This document shows, in pieces, positions 9,969 to 17,712 of a stretch of DNA of 43,940 nt (the first letter of the stretch is position 1; each line of letters begins with the position of its first letter). The translations under genes and the position numbers were made by a program. Where the stretch lies: NCBI GenBank assembly GCA_019237205.1, contig JAFAHO010000419.1, positions 1 through 43,940 on the forward strand. Reading direction: 5' to 3'. The notes beneath the pieces were generated by a model. That model was not told where the DNA came from, ran no database searches, and worked only from the letters and a program-made list of their open reading frames with translations. Source of the DNA: Hyphomicrobiales bacterium (lineage in GTDB: Bacteria; Pseudomonadota; Alphaproteobacteria; Rhizobiales; Beijerinckiaceae).

Positions 9969-10355
9969 ATGATTCGCGGATACGGCGACCACGCCGCCAA
10001 TGAACGGACCTTCCTCGCCTGGGTGCGGACCGGGATCGCGGTCGTCGCCTTCGGGTTCGTTGTCGAGAAGTTCAACCTCTTCATCGAGACAATCGCGAGT
10101 TCGGCCCTCGGCGAAGAGGCGCGCCGGCTGCGGCTCGAAAAGCTGTCCGGACCGTTCGGGCACTACGAGGGTGTCGCGCTCATCTTCGGCGGGGTTGCGA
10201 TCGTCGCGCTCGCAACCGTGCGGTTCGTTCGCATCGCTCGGCGACTCGACGACGCTCAGGAACACTCCGCAAGCAGCGTGCGTGCGGAACTGATTTTGGC
10301 GGCCGGCCTGGTTCTGCTCGTCTCCGGCTACGCCGTCTATCTGGCGCTTGACTGA
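9969..10355 (+). CDS. DUF202 (YidH-type) membrane protein
   Basis: This 128-residue protein has the DUF202 hallmark N-terminus NERTFLAWVRTGIAVVAFGFVVEKF. A second hydrophobic segment (VALIFGGVAIVALATVRFVRI) and a third (ELILAAGLVLLVSGYAVYLAL) follow. YidH-like proteins are inner-membrane proteins of unknown role. It is a single gene that converges with metF, eight bases apart. No regulatory site is obvious upstream. Confidence 0.85.
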   Translation: MIRGYGDHAANERTFLAWVRTGIAVVAFGFVVEKFNLFIETIASSALGEEARRLRLEKLSGPFGHYEGVALIFGGVAIVALATVRFVRIARRLDDAQEHSASSVRAELILAAGLVLLVSGYAVYLALD

Positions 10356-10362
10356 GACGGGG

Positions 10363-11268
10363 TCACTCCGCCGCCGCCGCCACCCTCTGCCTTGCGCGGA
10401 GCCCGATCAAATGACAGATCGCAAACACGAGGTCGGCGCGGTTCATGGTGTAGAAATGCAACTCCTCGACGCCGTGGTCGATGAGGTCGATCACCTGCTC
10501 GGCGCAGACGGCGGCGGCGACGAGGCGGCGCGTAGCCGGGTCGTCCTCGAGGCCGTCGAACCTTTCGGCGAGCCAGCGCGGCACGCTCGCTCCGGCGCGG
10601 CGGGCGAAATTGGCCGTCTGCTTGAAATTCTGCACCGGAAAGATCCCCGGCACGATCGGAATCGCGATGCCGGCCGCGGCGGCGACGTCGAGAAAGCGGA
10701 AATAGGCGCTGTTGTCGAAAAAGAACTGGGTGATCGCCCGGTCCGCCCCTGCGCCGACTTTGCGCTTGAGGACATCGATGTCGTGCAGGAGCGTCGGGCT
10801 CTGCGGATGCTTCTCGGGATAGGTCCCGACTGAGACTTCGAAATTGCCGATTTCCTTGGCGTCGGCGACGAGGTCGGCGGTCGCCCGATAACCCTCGGGA
10901 TGCGCCTCGTAGGGCGCGTCGAGGGCGGTCGGAGGGTCGCCGCGCAGCGCCACGATATGACGGACGCCAGCGCCATGATAGGCGGCGAGGGTCTCGCGGA
11001 TTTCCTCGCGTGAGGCGCCGACGCAGGTCAGATGCGCGGCGGGCTTCATCGTCGTTTCGCGCACGAGGCGCGCGACAGTGGCGTGCGTGCGCTCCCGCGT
11101 GGAGCCGCCGGCGCCGTAGGTGACCGAGACGAAGTCCGGGTCGAGCGGCTCGAGCCGCTTCGCCGCCTCCCAGAGGTTCGCCTCCATCTCCGGCGTCTTC
11201 GGCGGGAAGAACTCGAACGAGACGCGAACGGGCGCGCCGGATCGGCTCAACGGAACGGGCTTGGCCAT
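10363..11268 (-). CDS. metF: Methylenetetrahydrofolate reductase
   Basis: MetF reduces 5,10-methylene-THF to 5-methyl-THF, the methyl donor for methionine synthesis. The 301 residues form one flavin TIM barrel: VSFEFFPPKTPEME at the start, FVSVTYGAGGSTRERT, HLTCVGASREEI, HIVALRGDPP and RAITQFFFDN are all family motifs. The ATG overlaps the stop of the ArsR-methyltransferase gene by one base (TGATG), so the two are translationally coupled. Length is close to E. coli MetF. Confidence 0.95.
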   Translation of the reverse strand: MAKPVPLSRSGAPVRVSFEFFPPKTPEMEANLWEAAKRLEPLDPDFVSVTYGAGGSTRERTHATVARLVRETTMKPAAHLTCVGASREEIRETLAAYHGAGVRHIVALRGDPPTALDAPYEAHPEGYRATADLVADAKEIGNFEVSVGTYPEKHPQSPTLLHDIDVLKRKVGAGADRAITQFFFDNSAYFRFLDVAAAAGIAIPIVPGIFPVQNFKQTANFARRAGASVPRWLAERFDGLEDDPATRRLVAAAVCAEQVIDLIDHGVEELHFYTMNRADLVFAICHLIGLRARQRVAAAAE

Positions 11269-12290
11269 CAGGCGAACTCCACGTCGCTCTTCGGGAAGGA
11301 ATCGGAGATGATCCGCGGGTCCTCGGCGAGCCAGAGCGCGACCGTCAGCTTGCCCGATTCGCCCTTGGCCGGCGGAACGCGCTTCGAGCGAAGGTCCACA
11401 AGCCCGGCCTCGGCGAGGAAGCCCTCGACCTCGGAGATCGCGAAGCCGAGCCGCCGATGGGCGAAGTCGGTTCGCAGGAATTCCTGGTCATGGGCGTCGA
11501 AATCGACGACCACAAGTCGCCCGCCGGGGCCGAGAGCGCCTGCCGCCTCTTTCAGCGCCCGGGCGGGATCGTCGAGGAAGTGCAACACCTGATGGATGAC
11601 GACGAGGTCGTAGCCGTCGCGCGCGACCGGCGGCGCGTAAATGTCGCCCTGGCGCAACTGGACATGGCGCAGTCCGGCCTGGTCGATGCGGCTCCTCGCG
11701 AGCGCCAGCATCGCTGCGCTCTGGTCGACGCCGACAGCGCGGGCGGCGCCGGGCGCGAGCAGTTCGAGCATCCGCCCCGTACCGGTGCCGAGGTCGAGCA
11801 GGTTGCGGTAGGGCTTGCCGGCGATCATCGCGAGCAGCGCCTCCTCGACCCGCTCCTCCGGCGCATGCAGGGCGCGGATCGTGTCCCAGTCGGCGGCCCG
11901 CTCGGCGAAATAGGCCGCCGCCTGCTTTCGGCGAGACTCGCGCGCGACCTCGAGCCGGCTGCGGTCGGCGCTAAGCGTCGGGTCGGCGGGGTCGAGCCGT
12001 CCGACCAGATCGCGCGCAAGCGCGCCGCCCTCGTCGGCGAGACGGAAGAACGCCCAGGCGCCCTCGCGGCTGCGGACGGCGAGACCGGCCTCGACCAGGA
12101 GCTTCAGGTGGCGCGAAACGCGCGGCTGCGACTGGCCGAGGATGGCTGTGAGCTCGCTGACGGTGAGCTCGGCCTCCTCGAGCAGGCAGAGGACGCGCAG
12201 CCGCGTCTCCTCGCCCGCCGCCTCGAGATTGGCGAGCAGCGTCGGGAACGGGACGGGCTTGGGCGAGAGGCGATCCTTAGACATAAACAT
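11268..12290 (-). CDS. ArsR-family regulator fused to a SAM-dependent methyltransferase domain
   Basis: This 340-residue protein joins an ArsR-type winged helix (residues about 18-95; SELTAILGQSQPRVSRHLKLLVEAGLAV is the recognition region) to a class I methyltransferase domain. The SAM motif is LLDLGTGTGRMLELL at about 164-178, and VIHQVLHFLDDPARAL follows. It lies directly upstream of metF and overlaps it, a Rhizobiales arrangement that suggests control of methionine/SAM-cycle genes by SAM or S-adenosylhomocysteine. Known SahR regulators are also ArsR-type; equivalence here is inference. Start is uncertain: ATGs at 12290 and 12284 and a TTG at 12320 are in frame, none with a good ribosome site. 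The candidate operator covers both ATGs. Confidence 0.85.
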   Translation of the reverse strand: MFMSKDRLSPKPVPFPTLLANLEAAGEETRLRVLCLLEEAELTVSELTAILGQSQPRVSRHLKLLVEAGLAVRSREGAWAFFRLADEGGALARDLVGRLDPADPTLSADRSRLEVARESRRKQAAAYFAERAADWDTIRALHAPEERVEEALLAMIAGKPYRNLLDLGTGTGRMLELLAPGAARAVGVDQSAAMLALARSRIDQAGLRHVQLRQGDIYAPPVARDGYDLVVIHQVLHFLDDPARALKEAAGALGPGGRLVVVDFDAHDQEFLRTDFAHRRLGFAISEVEGFLAEAGLVDLRSKRVPPAKGESGKLTVALWLAEDPRIISDSFPKSDVEFA

Positions 12291-12302
12291 ATCTTTATGT
12301 CT
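12279..12302. promoter_or_regulatory. Palindromic operator at the start of the metF regulator gene
   Basis: A perfect 9-bp inverted repeat (agacataaa / tttatgtct) is separated by catatc. It overlaps the in-frame ATG starts of the ArsR-methyltransferase gene, so a bound dimer would block transcription or translation initiation. Size and symmetry suit an ArsR-family dimer. Autoregulation of the regulator-metF operon is the simplest reading and is inference. Confidence 0.6.
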
Positions 12303-12829
12303 CGGGCAGACGGCGCGCAATAGGCGCGAGCATCTTTTTTCAGGCCGCCGTCCAACCCGAAAGAATCCGTCATCGACTGAGAATCTTCAGAGAGTTGGGC
12401 GCCATTTTCTGCAACTTTGGACCCTTTGGAAGACGGCTTCCCTTCCTCGGAATGCGGCCGGTCACGCCCCTCTACGCGCAATCTCCGTCGCCGTTTTCAG
12501 CGATTTCAAAGGCTTGCGGCGCCTCCTCTAACTCAAATCGATGCGCTGCTCGCTTGTCCGCCAATTTCACCATACAATAGTGTACGAAGATGCTCCTTAT
12601 CCGCAATGCGCCCATGACAAGAAAACCACGTTTCCGTCCAGTTGTCAAGAAAATGTCGGTTTTCCAGAATGAGGAATGTTTGGCATTGCTCTCGCGCCAG
12701 GCGGCGCCTGTCGCCAAACCGGCCGCGGCGCAGCGCTTCCACGGACCATCGATGGCCCTGCCTTGCGCCCCGGGTTATTGTCGCTCGCGCCGGGCGCTCG
12801 AGCCGTTCGGGGCTTAGGAGGGCTGGCCC
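12303..12829. other. Gene-free region between the metF operon and the SDR gene
   Basis: These 527 bp contain only short open frames without similarity or ribosome sites. G+C is lower around 12530-12660, where promoters for the flanking divergent genes probably lie. The last 15 bases carry the AGGAGGG ribosome site of the downstream gene. I see no RNA gene, repeat or insertion element. Confidence 0.6.
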
Positions 12830-13678
12830 ATGAAAGATCTGGTGGGAAAGACCGCATTCGTCACCGGCGCGGCCTCGGGCATTGGCCTCGGGATCGCGAC
12901 GGCCTTCGCGCAAGCCGGCGTCAAGGTCATGCTCTGCGACATCGAGGAGGCGGCGCTCGCCAAAGCGGTCGAGGGACTGAAGCGCACCAACGCGGATGTC
13001 GATGGCGTCAGGGCGGACGTTTCGCTCAAGCCGGAACTCAAGGCGGCGGCCGACGCGACCATCGCCCGCTATGGCAAGGTCCACATACTCGTCAACAACG
13101 CCGGCGTCGGCGGCGGCGGGCCTTACGGCGCCTGGACCGACCGGGCCTGGGACTGGACGATCGGGGTGAACCTGATGGCGGTCGTCTGGGGAATCGAGAT
13201 CTTCGGGCCGCTCATCGAACGGCACGGCGAAGGCGGGCACATCGTGTCCACCGCCTCGATCGCCGGGCTCATCTCTTATCGCAGCACCCCGTATAACGCG
13301 ACCAAATACGGCGTCGTCGCGCTCTCCGAGGGCCTGCGCGTCGAACTCGCGCCGCGCGGGATCGGCGTATCCGTGCTGTGCCCCGGCTTCATCCGCACGC
13401 AGATCCTGGATTCGCGGCGCAACCTGCCTCCGCGCTTCGGCCCGGCGCTTGACGACAGGTCCGTCCCCGAAAGGTTCCAGGACCAGGTCAAGATCATCCA
13501 AGACCGCGTCGCTCACGGCATCGACCCCGCCTACGTCGGCGAACTCGTTCGCGAAGGCGTCGAGAACGACTGGCCGTATATTTTCACCGACACGGAGTTC
13601 GAGCCCCTGATCGAAACCCGGTTCGCTACCATCAAGCAGGGCTTCGACCGGATTCGCGGCCGCGAACCGCGCCGGTGA
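12830..13678 (+). CDS. Short-chain dehydrogenase/reductase (SDR family)
   Basis: This 282-residue classical SDR has the NAD(P)-binding TGAASGIG motif at residues 12-19, NNAG at 89-92, and the catalytic set S143 (STASIAG), Y155 and K159 (YNATK). A C-terminal stretch beyond the usual 250 residues (FTDTEFEPLIETRFATIKQGFDRIRG) resembles SDRs often annotated as ketoacyl or alcohol reductases. The substrate cannot be told. The ATG has a strong AGGAGGG ribosome site. It is a single gene without an operon partner. Confidence 0.88.
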   Translation: MKDLVGKTAFVTGAASGIGLGIATAFAQAGVKVMLCDIEEAALAKAVEGLKRTNADVDGVRADVSLKPELKAAADATIARYGKVHILVNNAGVGGGGPYGAWTDRAWDWTIGVNLMAVVWGIEIFGPLIERHGEGGHIVSTASIAGLISYRSTPYNATKYGVVALSEGLRVELAPRGIGVSVLCPGFIRTQILDSRRNLPPRFGPALDDRSVPERFQDQVKIIQDRVAHGIDPAYVGELVREGVENDWPYIFTDTEFEPLIETRFATIKQGFDRIRGREPRR

Positions 13679-14030
13679 GGAGCCGGGTCAAGGTCAAAAC
13701 CCAACCGCGAGAATTGCCCCTGAGTTCCCCCAGCCCGCCGCGATTCGAATACAACCTGCATCAAACGAAGACCAAAAAAAGCCCTCTGAATCGATATTTA
13801 CCTTGTAAAGATCGATTGATGACGTAAAGAAATCTGTGCATTTCTGGACGTGAGCCAAGGGACACGCATTGACAACCTAACGGTTGTGGTCTGCTGGTAG
13901 GATTCAATAATTCGCCCTTCGGCAAACTTGATCCGAGCCCCATCCTGTCGAATCTTGTAATTGCGCCTCGACCGAAATTCAGCCGTGAACAACAAAGCAT
14001 CGTAGGGAGCAAGCGTCAGGAGGGTTAGAA
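13679..14030. other. Lower-G+C gene-free region
   Basis: These 352 bp are poorer in G+C than their surroundings. A minus-strand frame at 13798-14118 is open, but it has no similarity and overlaps a better-supported small gene, so I do not call it. A short hairpin (acaacc-taac-ggttgt, 13872-13887) is present. The end of the region carries the ribosome site AGGAGGG (14019-14025) for the next gene. Confidence 0.5.
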
Positions 14031-14234
14031 TTGTCCAAAACGCAATCGGTCTCCCGCCGAATGGGCGTAAAGGCCGTCGTTGAGCATATGCGTAAACAGC
14101 ATGGTCAAGCCAGGGCATATAAGCTGGCCGTTTTAGAGAAGCAGAAGGCGCGTCGCGCGCGATGCCGGAAGCGATTCAATTTTTGGAGTACAGTCGCCGG
14201 GCAAATCGAGGATGCGCTTCCCCATGACGCTTAA
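14031..14234 (+). CDS. Small basic protein, TTG start
   Basis: This 67-residue basic protein starts at a TTG preceded five bases upstream by a perfect AGGAGGG (14019-14025). It contains HMRKQHGQARAYKLAVLEKQKARRARCRKRFNFWSTVAGQI. The pattern 'HG..AY.lA..K..aRR.R.rkRF.FW..V' resembles short uncharacterised alphaproteobacterial proteins I recall, though no named domain is known to me. It is predicted cytosolic with no signal peptide. An internal ATG at 14061 is a possible alternative start. Confidence 0.6.
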   Translation: MSKTQSVSRRMGVKAVVEHMRKQHGQARAYKLAVLEKQKARRARCRKRFNFWSTVAGQIEDALPHDA

Positions 14235-14408
14235 TAGCCATCGGCTTTGGAATATGGCATCACCATTGACGTAGTCGGCCGATGCCGGACGGGACGCCGG
14301 CAATCCGCCCGACAAAGACTTCCGGCGCCTCCCTCCCTATGGGAAAGGGTGGAATATTGACCACCCGCGCCGCTCCCCAGGCTGGCCTCGACACGCGCAA
14401 ATAACGGG

Positions 14409-14786
14409 TTACCAAGCGGGGGATCCGTACCCATAGACATACCCCGGATAGTAACCGTAAGGCGAGCCCAGGATGCCGCCCGCCACTGCGGCGGCCCCAC
14501 CGACGATACTGGCAGCCACTGCGCCCGCCGCGTCAACGACGCCGCCGGCTACTGCGCCAGGTCCGTATCCGTAGTCGTATGCCGGATGGTAGTTGTACAC
14601 AGCGACAGGATAGGCATAGCGGTGGACGGGGCGCCGAACGACCGTGACGTAGTGAGCGGGCGCGTAGCCGTAAACGCGAACGTGGCGATGATGTGTCCAG
14701 GCCGCGGCGGGCGTGACCGCAAGACTTGACATCAGGGCGCCCGCGCCGACCAGGACCGCCGTGACGCTGAAAACTGTGTTTGCCAT
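14409..14786 (-). CDS. Secreted Tyr/Gly-rich protein
   Basis: This 125-residue protein has a clear Sec signal peptide (MANTVFSVTAVLVGAGALMSSLAVTPAAA). The mature part is rich in Tyr, His, Gly and Val: a HHRHVRVYGYAPAHYVTVVRRP stretch, then a YDYGYGPG and Ala/Gly hydrophobic middle, and a YGYYPGYVYGYG end. Such proteins are common in Rhizobiales and are thought to be exported or surface-associated. The start at 14784-14786 has a GGGAGA site. The function is unknown. Confidence 0.72.
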   Translation of the reverse strand: MANTVFSVTAVLVGAGALMSSLAVTPAAAWTHHRHVRVYGYAPAHYVTVVRRPVHRYAYPVAVYNYHPAYDYGYGPGAVAGGVVDAAGAVAASIVGGAAAVAGGILGSPYGYYPGYVYGYGSPAW

Positions 14787-14943
14787 GATCAATTCTCCCT
14801 TTGTCCAACCGACGCCGGGAAACGCGAGATCGGGATAGGGCTTTGACTCGCGCATGCCGGCGAGCCTTAGCGCTTAGAACGGTTTCTGAGCGAAAAGGTG
14901 TCCGCCAATCCGAAACGCGACAGCGAGAAGCCGAGTGCGCCCA

Positions 14944-14963
14944 AAATGTCACGAAATGTCACG
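14944..14963. promoter_or_regulatory. Two phased 10-bp direct repeats upstream of the secreted-protein gene
   Basis: The unit aaatgtcacg occurs twice head to tail, with a partial third copy (aaacg) following. Direct repeats with one-helical-turn spacing are typical of OmpR/PhoB-type response-regulator sites. It lies about 160 bp upstream of the minus-strand secreted protein start and about 100 bp upstream of the plus-strand 28-codon frame. Which promoter it serves is unknown. Confidence 0.35.
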
Positions 14964-15062
14964 AAACGAATGAAACATCGGCGGAAATCAGCCTGAAATA
15001 GCGCGCAACCTGTCATGACATCGCGCGAGCGATGTTGCTCGCTCAGTGCCTGGGAGGACGAC

Positions 15063-15149
15063 GTGGGCGCATTCCTCTTTCTCGCGCTCTCGAGCGCGTT
15101 CCTGCTGGGCATGGTGGCGGGCGCATTGACTCGGCGAATTGTCGACTGA
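15063..15149 (+). CDS. Possible 28-residue single-pass membrane protein
   Basis: A GTG start at 15063 follows the ribosome site GGGAGGA four bases upstream. The frame encodes MGAFLFLALSSAFLLGMVAG, then ALTRRIVD and a TGA. That is a single membrane helix with a positive C-terminal end. Neither homologue nor function is known to me. The good ribosome site and the helix of proper length are the only support, so this is a tentative call. Confidence 0.42.
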   Translation: MGAFLFLALSSAFLLGMVAGALTRRIVD

Positions 15150-15656
15150 TCTGGCATCGCGGTCGTTAACGCAGGGCCACTCTCGCGTCACGGCCACCGA
15201 GATCCTTCAGGTCGCCCTAGTGCACGTCGGCGATCTCGCCGCCCGTCATGCTCGTCGCGATCCAGCGCATTGCCTTTTGCAGTTCGACCACTGCGCGCGC
15301 CCTACGGTCGATGAGGTCCAACGTCGCGGCACATCGACAGGGCGTGTCGGGAATTCGCTGAAGATCATCGGCGACGGTTCCGTTCTAGTCTGTGGCCGAT
15401 GTACGCCGGCTATCCGGCCAATTGCGACGTGTACGGCGCAGCCTGCAACGGCCGCTTAAGTCAAACCAGTCAAGCTGATTGGGTCTTGGCCCACTAGTCC
15501 GGTGGTTCAGGCCCGCTTAAAACAGCTGCGCAACAAATTGAGACGATTGCAGCAGCTGAACATGGAGTCCGAGCCACAACGCGGCGACGCCAGCTCGCAT
15601 CTGCGCCTTGGGTGACGAGCAACGAGATCCGTCGCCGCGCGAGGGCCTGCGGCGCC
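15150..15656. other. Gene-free region with a possible gene remnant
   Basis: I find no convincing gene. On the minus strand, 15217-15321 encodes a 34-residue stretch (LDLIDRRARAVVELQKAMRW and on to EIADVH) that reads like the end of a real protein but has no ribosome site or ATG; it may be a leftover C-terminus. No tRNA-like fold, insertion sequence or long repeat was seen. Confidence 0.4.
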
Positions 15657-16325
15657 TCACCCCAAGTGCTTGCGGAAAAACTCCAGCGTCCGCGTCCAGG
15701 CGCGCGCGGCGCTCGGGGCGTCGTAGCTCTCGCGGTGATCGCAGTTGAAGCCGTGCTCGGCGGGATAGATGTGGACTTCAACCTCGGGGTGCGCCGCGGC
15801 GAGTTCGCGCACGCCGGCGACCGGAATGTGCTGATCCTTCTCGCCGAAATGCAGCAGTGTCGGAACGCCGGGCTTCAGGTCCTTCATCGCGATGATCCGC
15901 CCGCCGTAATAGCCGACCGCGACGGAGAGGCCCTTGAGGCGCGCCGCCGCCGCCCATGCGATCGAACCGCCGAAGCAATAGCCGACGATGCCGACCTTGC
16001 CGCCTTCCCTGGCGACTTCGGTCGCGGCGGCTGCGTCGCGCAGGGTCTGCTCGAAATCGAGTTTGCCGACGACGGCCATGCCGCGCGCCCGCGAATCCGG
16101 GTCGTAGCCGACATCAAAGTCCTTCTCGATGTGATCGAACACCGCCGGCGCGATCGCAAGATAGCCTTCCGAAGCGAACCGGTCGGTGACGGCCCGGATA
16201 TGGGCGTTGACGCCGAAAATCTCCTGAATGACGACGACCCCGCCGCGCGGCTTGCCGGCAGGGTCCGCGCGCCAGGCCTGAATCGGGCCCGCGCCTTCCG
16301 GCTTCAGCGTGATCCAATGTCCCAT
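15657..16325 (-). CDS. Dienelactone hydrolase family protein
   Basis: This 222-residue alpha/beta hydrolase belongs to the dienelactone hydrolase group. The catalytic triad is C117 (GYCFGG), D164 (GEKDQHIP) and H191 (AEHGFNC). The EIFGVNAHIRAVTDRFASEGYLAIAP start is also typical. The cysteine nucleophile is the DLH signature. Substrate is unknown; a carboxymethylenebutenolidase activity is possible but there are no aromatic-degradation genes nearby. It lies 27 bp downstream of the EamA transporter gene on the same strand and may share its transcript. Confidence 0.9.
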   Translation of the reverse strand: MGHWITLKPEGAGPIQAWRADPAGKPRGGVVVIQEIFGVNAHIRAVTDRFASEGYLAIAPAVFDHIEKDFDVGYDPDSRARGMAVVGKLDFEQTLRDAAAATEVAREGGKVGIVGYCFGGSIAWAAAARLKGLSVAVGYYGGRIIAMKDLKPGVPTLLHFGEKDQHIPVAGVRELAAAHPEVEVHIYPAEHGFNCDHRESYDAPSAARAWTRTLEFFRKHLG

Positions 16326-16352
16326 GTCGGTCTCCCGGGTTTTGGCGAAAGG

Positions 16353-17282
16353 TTAGCGCGGATGGCCCGCGCTCAGCTGCGCGATCGCGATGCCGCCGAC
16401 GACGAGGATCAGCGCGACGACGTGATAGGCGGCGAACGGCTCGCCCAGCAACACGACCGCCATGATCGCGCCGAACACCGGCACGAGATTGATGAAGACC
16501 CCTGCCCGGCCCGGTCCGATCAGTTCGATGCCGCGCATATAGAAGATTTGCGACGCGAACGCCGGGCCGAGCGCCACATAGACGAGGGTGAGGAGCCCGG
16601 CGGCCGTCGGCCAGACGAAGCCGCCGGCGGCGACTTCCCACACCATCAGCGGCGCCGAGGTGACGAAGGCGGCGATCGCCATGCCGGCCAGCATGCTCAA
16701 GCCCGAGACCTGCGGGCGCTCGCGTAAGCCCACCGTGTAGCCGGCGTAGATCGCCGCCGCGACCATCATCATCACGTCGCCGCTGTTGAACGCGAGCGCC
16801 ATCAGCTTCGCCGGATCGCCTTGCGAGGCGATCGCGACGACGCCGAGCATCGTGACGAGCGCGCCGAACGCCTGCAGACCGGTGAACCGGACGCCGAGGA
16901 AGACCCGCGCGCCGATCAGCACCAGCGCGGGGATCGCGCCCTGGATGATCGAGAGGTTGAGCGCGCTGGTGCGGTGCGCGGCGACATAGAAGAGGGCCAC
17001 GAAACCGGTGTAGCCGAGCGTGCCCATCGCGGCGATATAGAGCCAATTGGCGCGTAAGGTCGGCCAGTCCCGGCGAAGCGACGGGCGCGCCGCCGCAAGG
17101 ATCGGAACGAGCGCCACCGCCCAGCGAAAGAAGGTCAGCGTCATCGGGCCGATCTCGCCGACGGCGAGCCGCCCGACGATCGAGTGCCCCGCCCAGATCA
17201 GCGTGGTCAAGACGAGCAGCAGGACCGGGCTCGCCCAGGCGGTCCGGAGGAGCCCAGCCTGCGGCGCTGTCGCGTCTGTCAT
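16353..17282 (-). CDS. EamA/RhaT-family drug/metabolite transporter
   Basis: This 309-residue inner-membrane protein has about ten hydrophobic segments arranged as two five-helix EamA repeats. The first starts LLLVLTTLIWAGHSIVGRLAVGEIGPMTLTFFRW and the second begins around VAAAIYAGYTVGLRERPQ. Family motifs include ALNLSIIQGAIPALVLIGAR and PGRAGVFINLVPVFGAIMAVVLLGE. Members export amino acids or other metabolites; the substrate is unknown. The ATG is at 17280-17282. Confidence 0.9.
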   Translation of the reverse strand: MTDATAPQAGLLRTAWASPVLLLVLTTLIWAGHSIVGRLAVGEIGPMTLTFFRWAVALVPILAAARPSLRRDWPTLRANWLYIAAMGTLGYTGFVALFYVAAHRTSALNLSIIQGAIPALVLIGARVFLGVRFTGLQAFGALVTMLGVVAIASQGDPAKLMALAFNSGDVMMMVAAAIYAGYTVGLRERPQVSGLSMLAGMAIAAFVTSAPLMVWEVAAGGFVWPTAAGLLTLVYVALGPAFASQIFYMRGIELIGPGRAGVFINLVPVFGAIMAVVLLGEPFAAYHVVALILVVGGIAIAQLSAGHPR

Positions 17283-17462
17283 GAAGGCCTTCGATGCGCT
17301 TAATACCGTCCGGCGCCCGCGGTTTAAGGCGGACGGGCGGCCAAAAACGGCTAGCGGTCCTCGCCGCCAAAGGCAATGGGCGGGGATCAGCGCGGCGTTT
17401 CAGGCTCAGCGGCCGTTCCGGCGTCCGTGCTGCGCCCCCTCCAACGCGCTGTCGCGCGGTCC

Positions 17463-17580
17463 CCACCCCCATTTCACTACGCGAAATGGGGGTGGATAAG
17501 CCAGCCGCCGCCCTGTCCTCCCCTGCGCTTGCAAAAGCGCGGGGAGGGGACCCACGCGAAGCGTGGCGGAGGGGGCAGCG
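17463..17580. repeat. Cluster of short palindromic repeats
   Basis: Three palindromes lie side by side between the EamA and Nramp genes. One is a perfect 13-bp inverted repeat at 17463-17495 (ccacccccatttc / gaaatgggggtgg). The second is an imperfect one around 17517-17549 (cctcccctgcgctt / aagcgcggggagg). The third is ccacgc-gaa-gcgtgg at about 17552-17566. The compound looks like the REP/RPE-type intergenic repeats scattered through Rhizobiales genomes. It may also end transcription. No transposase is present. Confidence 0.6.
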
Positions 17581-17712
17581 CCCAAGCCCCGGCGCAATGT
17601 CGCGCCTTTGAAATTGAAATAATTCCGATTTTTGGGCGCGCGGCTTGCATCGTGGGACGGGCGCGTACACCCATGGAGATGGTTCTCCTCGTACGCGCCA
17701 GGTCTCGACTCC

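Noticed and set aside
12533-13516. 327-codon minus-strand frame opposite the SDR gene
   Set aside because: Antisense shadow of a well-recognised SDR; composition is Asp/Arg/Gly-rich without any family pattern.
13798-14118. 106-codon minus-strand frame
   Set aside because: No ribosome site or family, and overlaps the better-supported TTG-started gene at 14031.
15217-15321. 34-codon minus-strand frame ending EIADVH
   Set aside because: Protein-like but has no ribosome site and only a TTG; noted as possible debris, not a gene.
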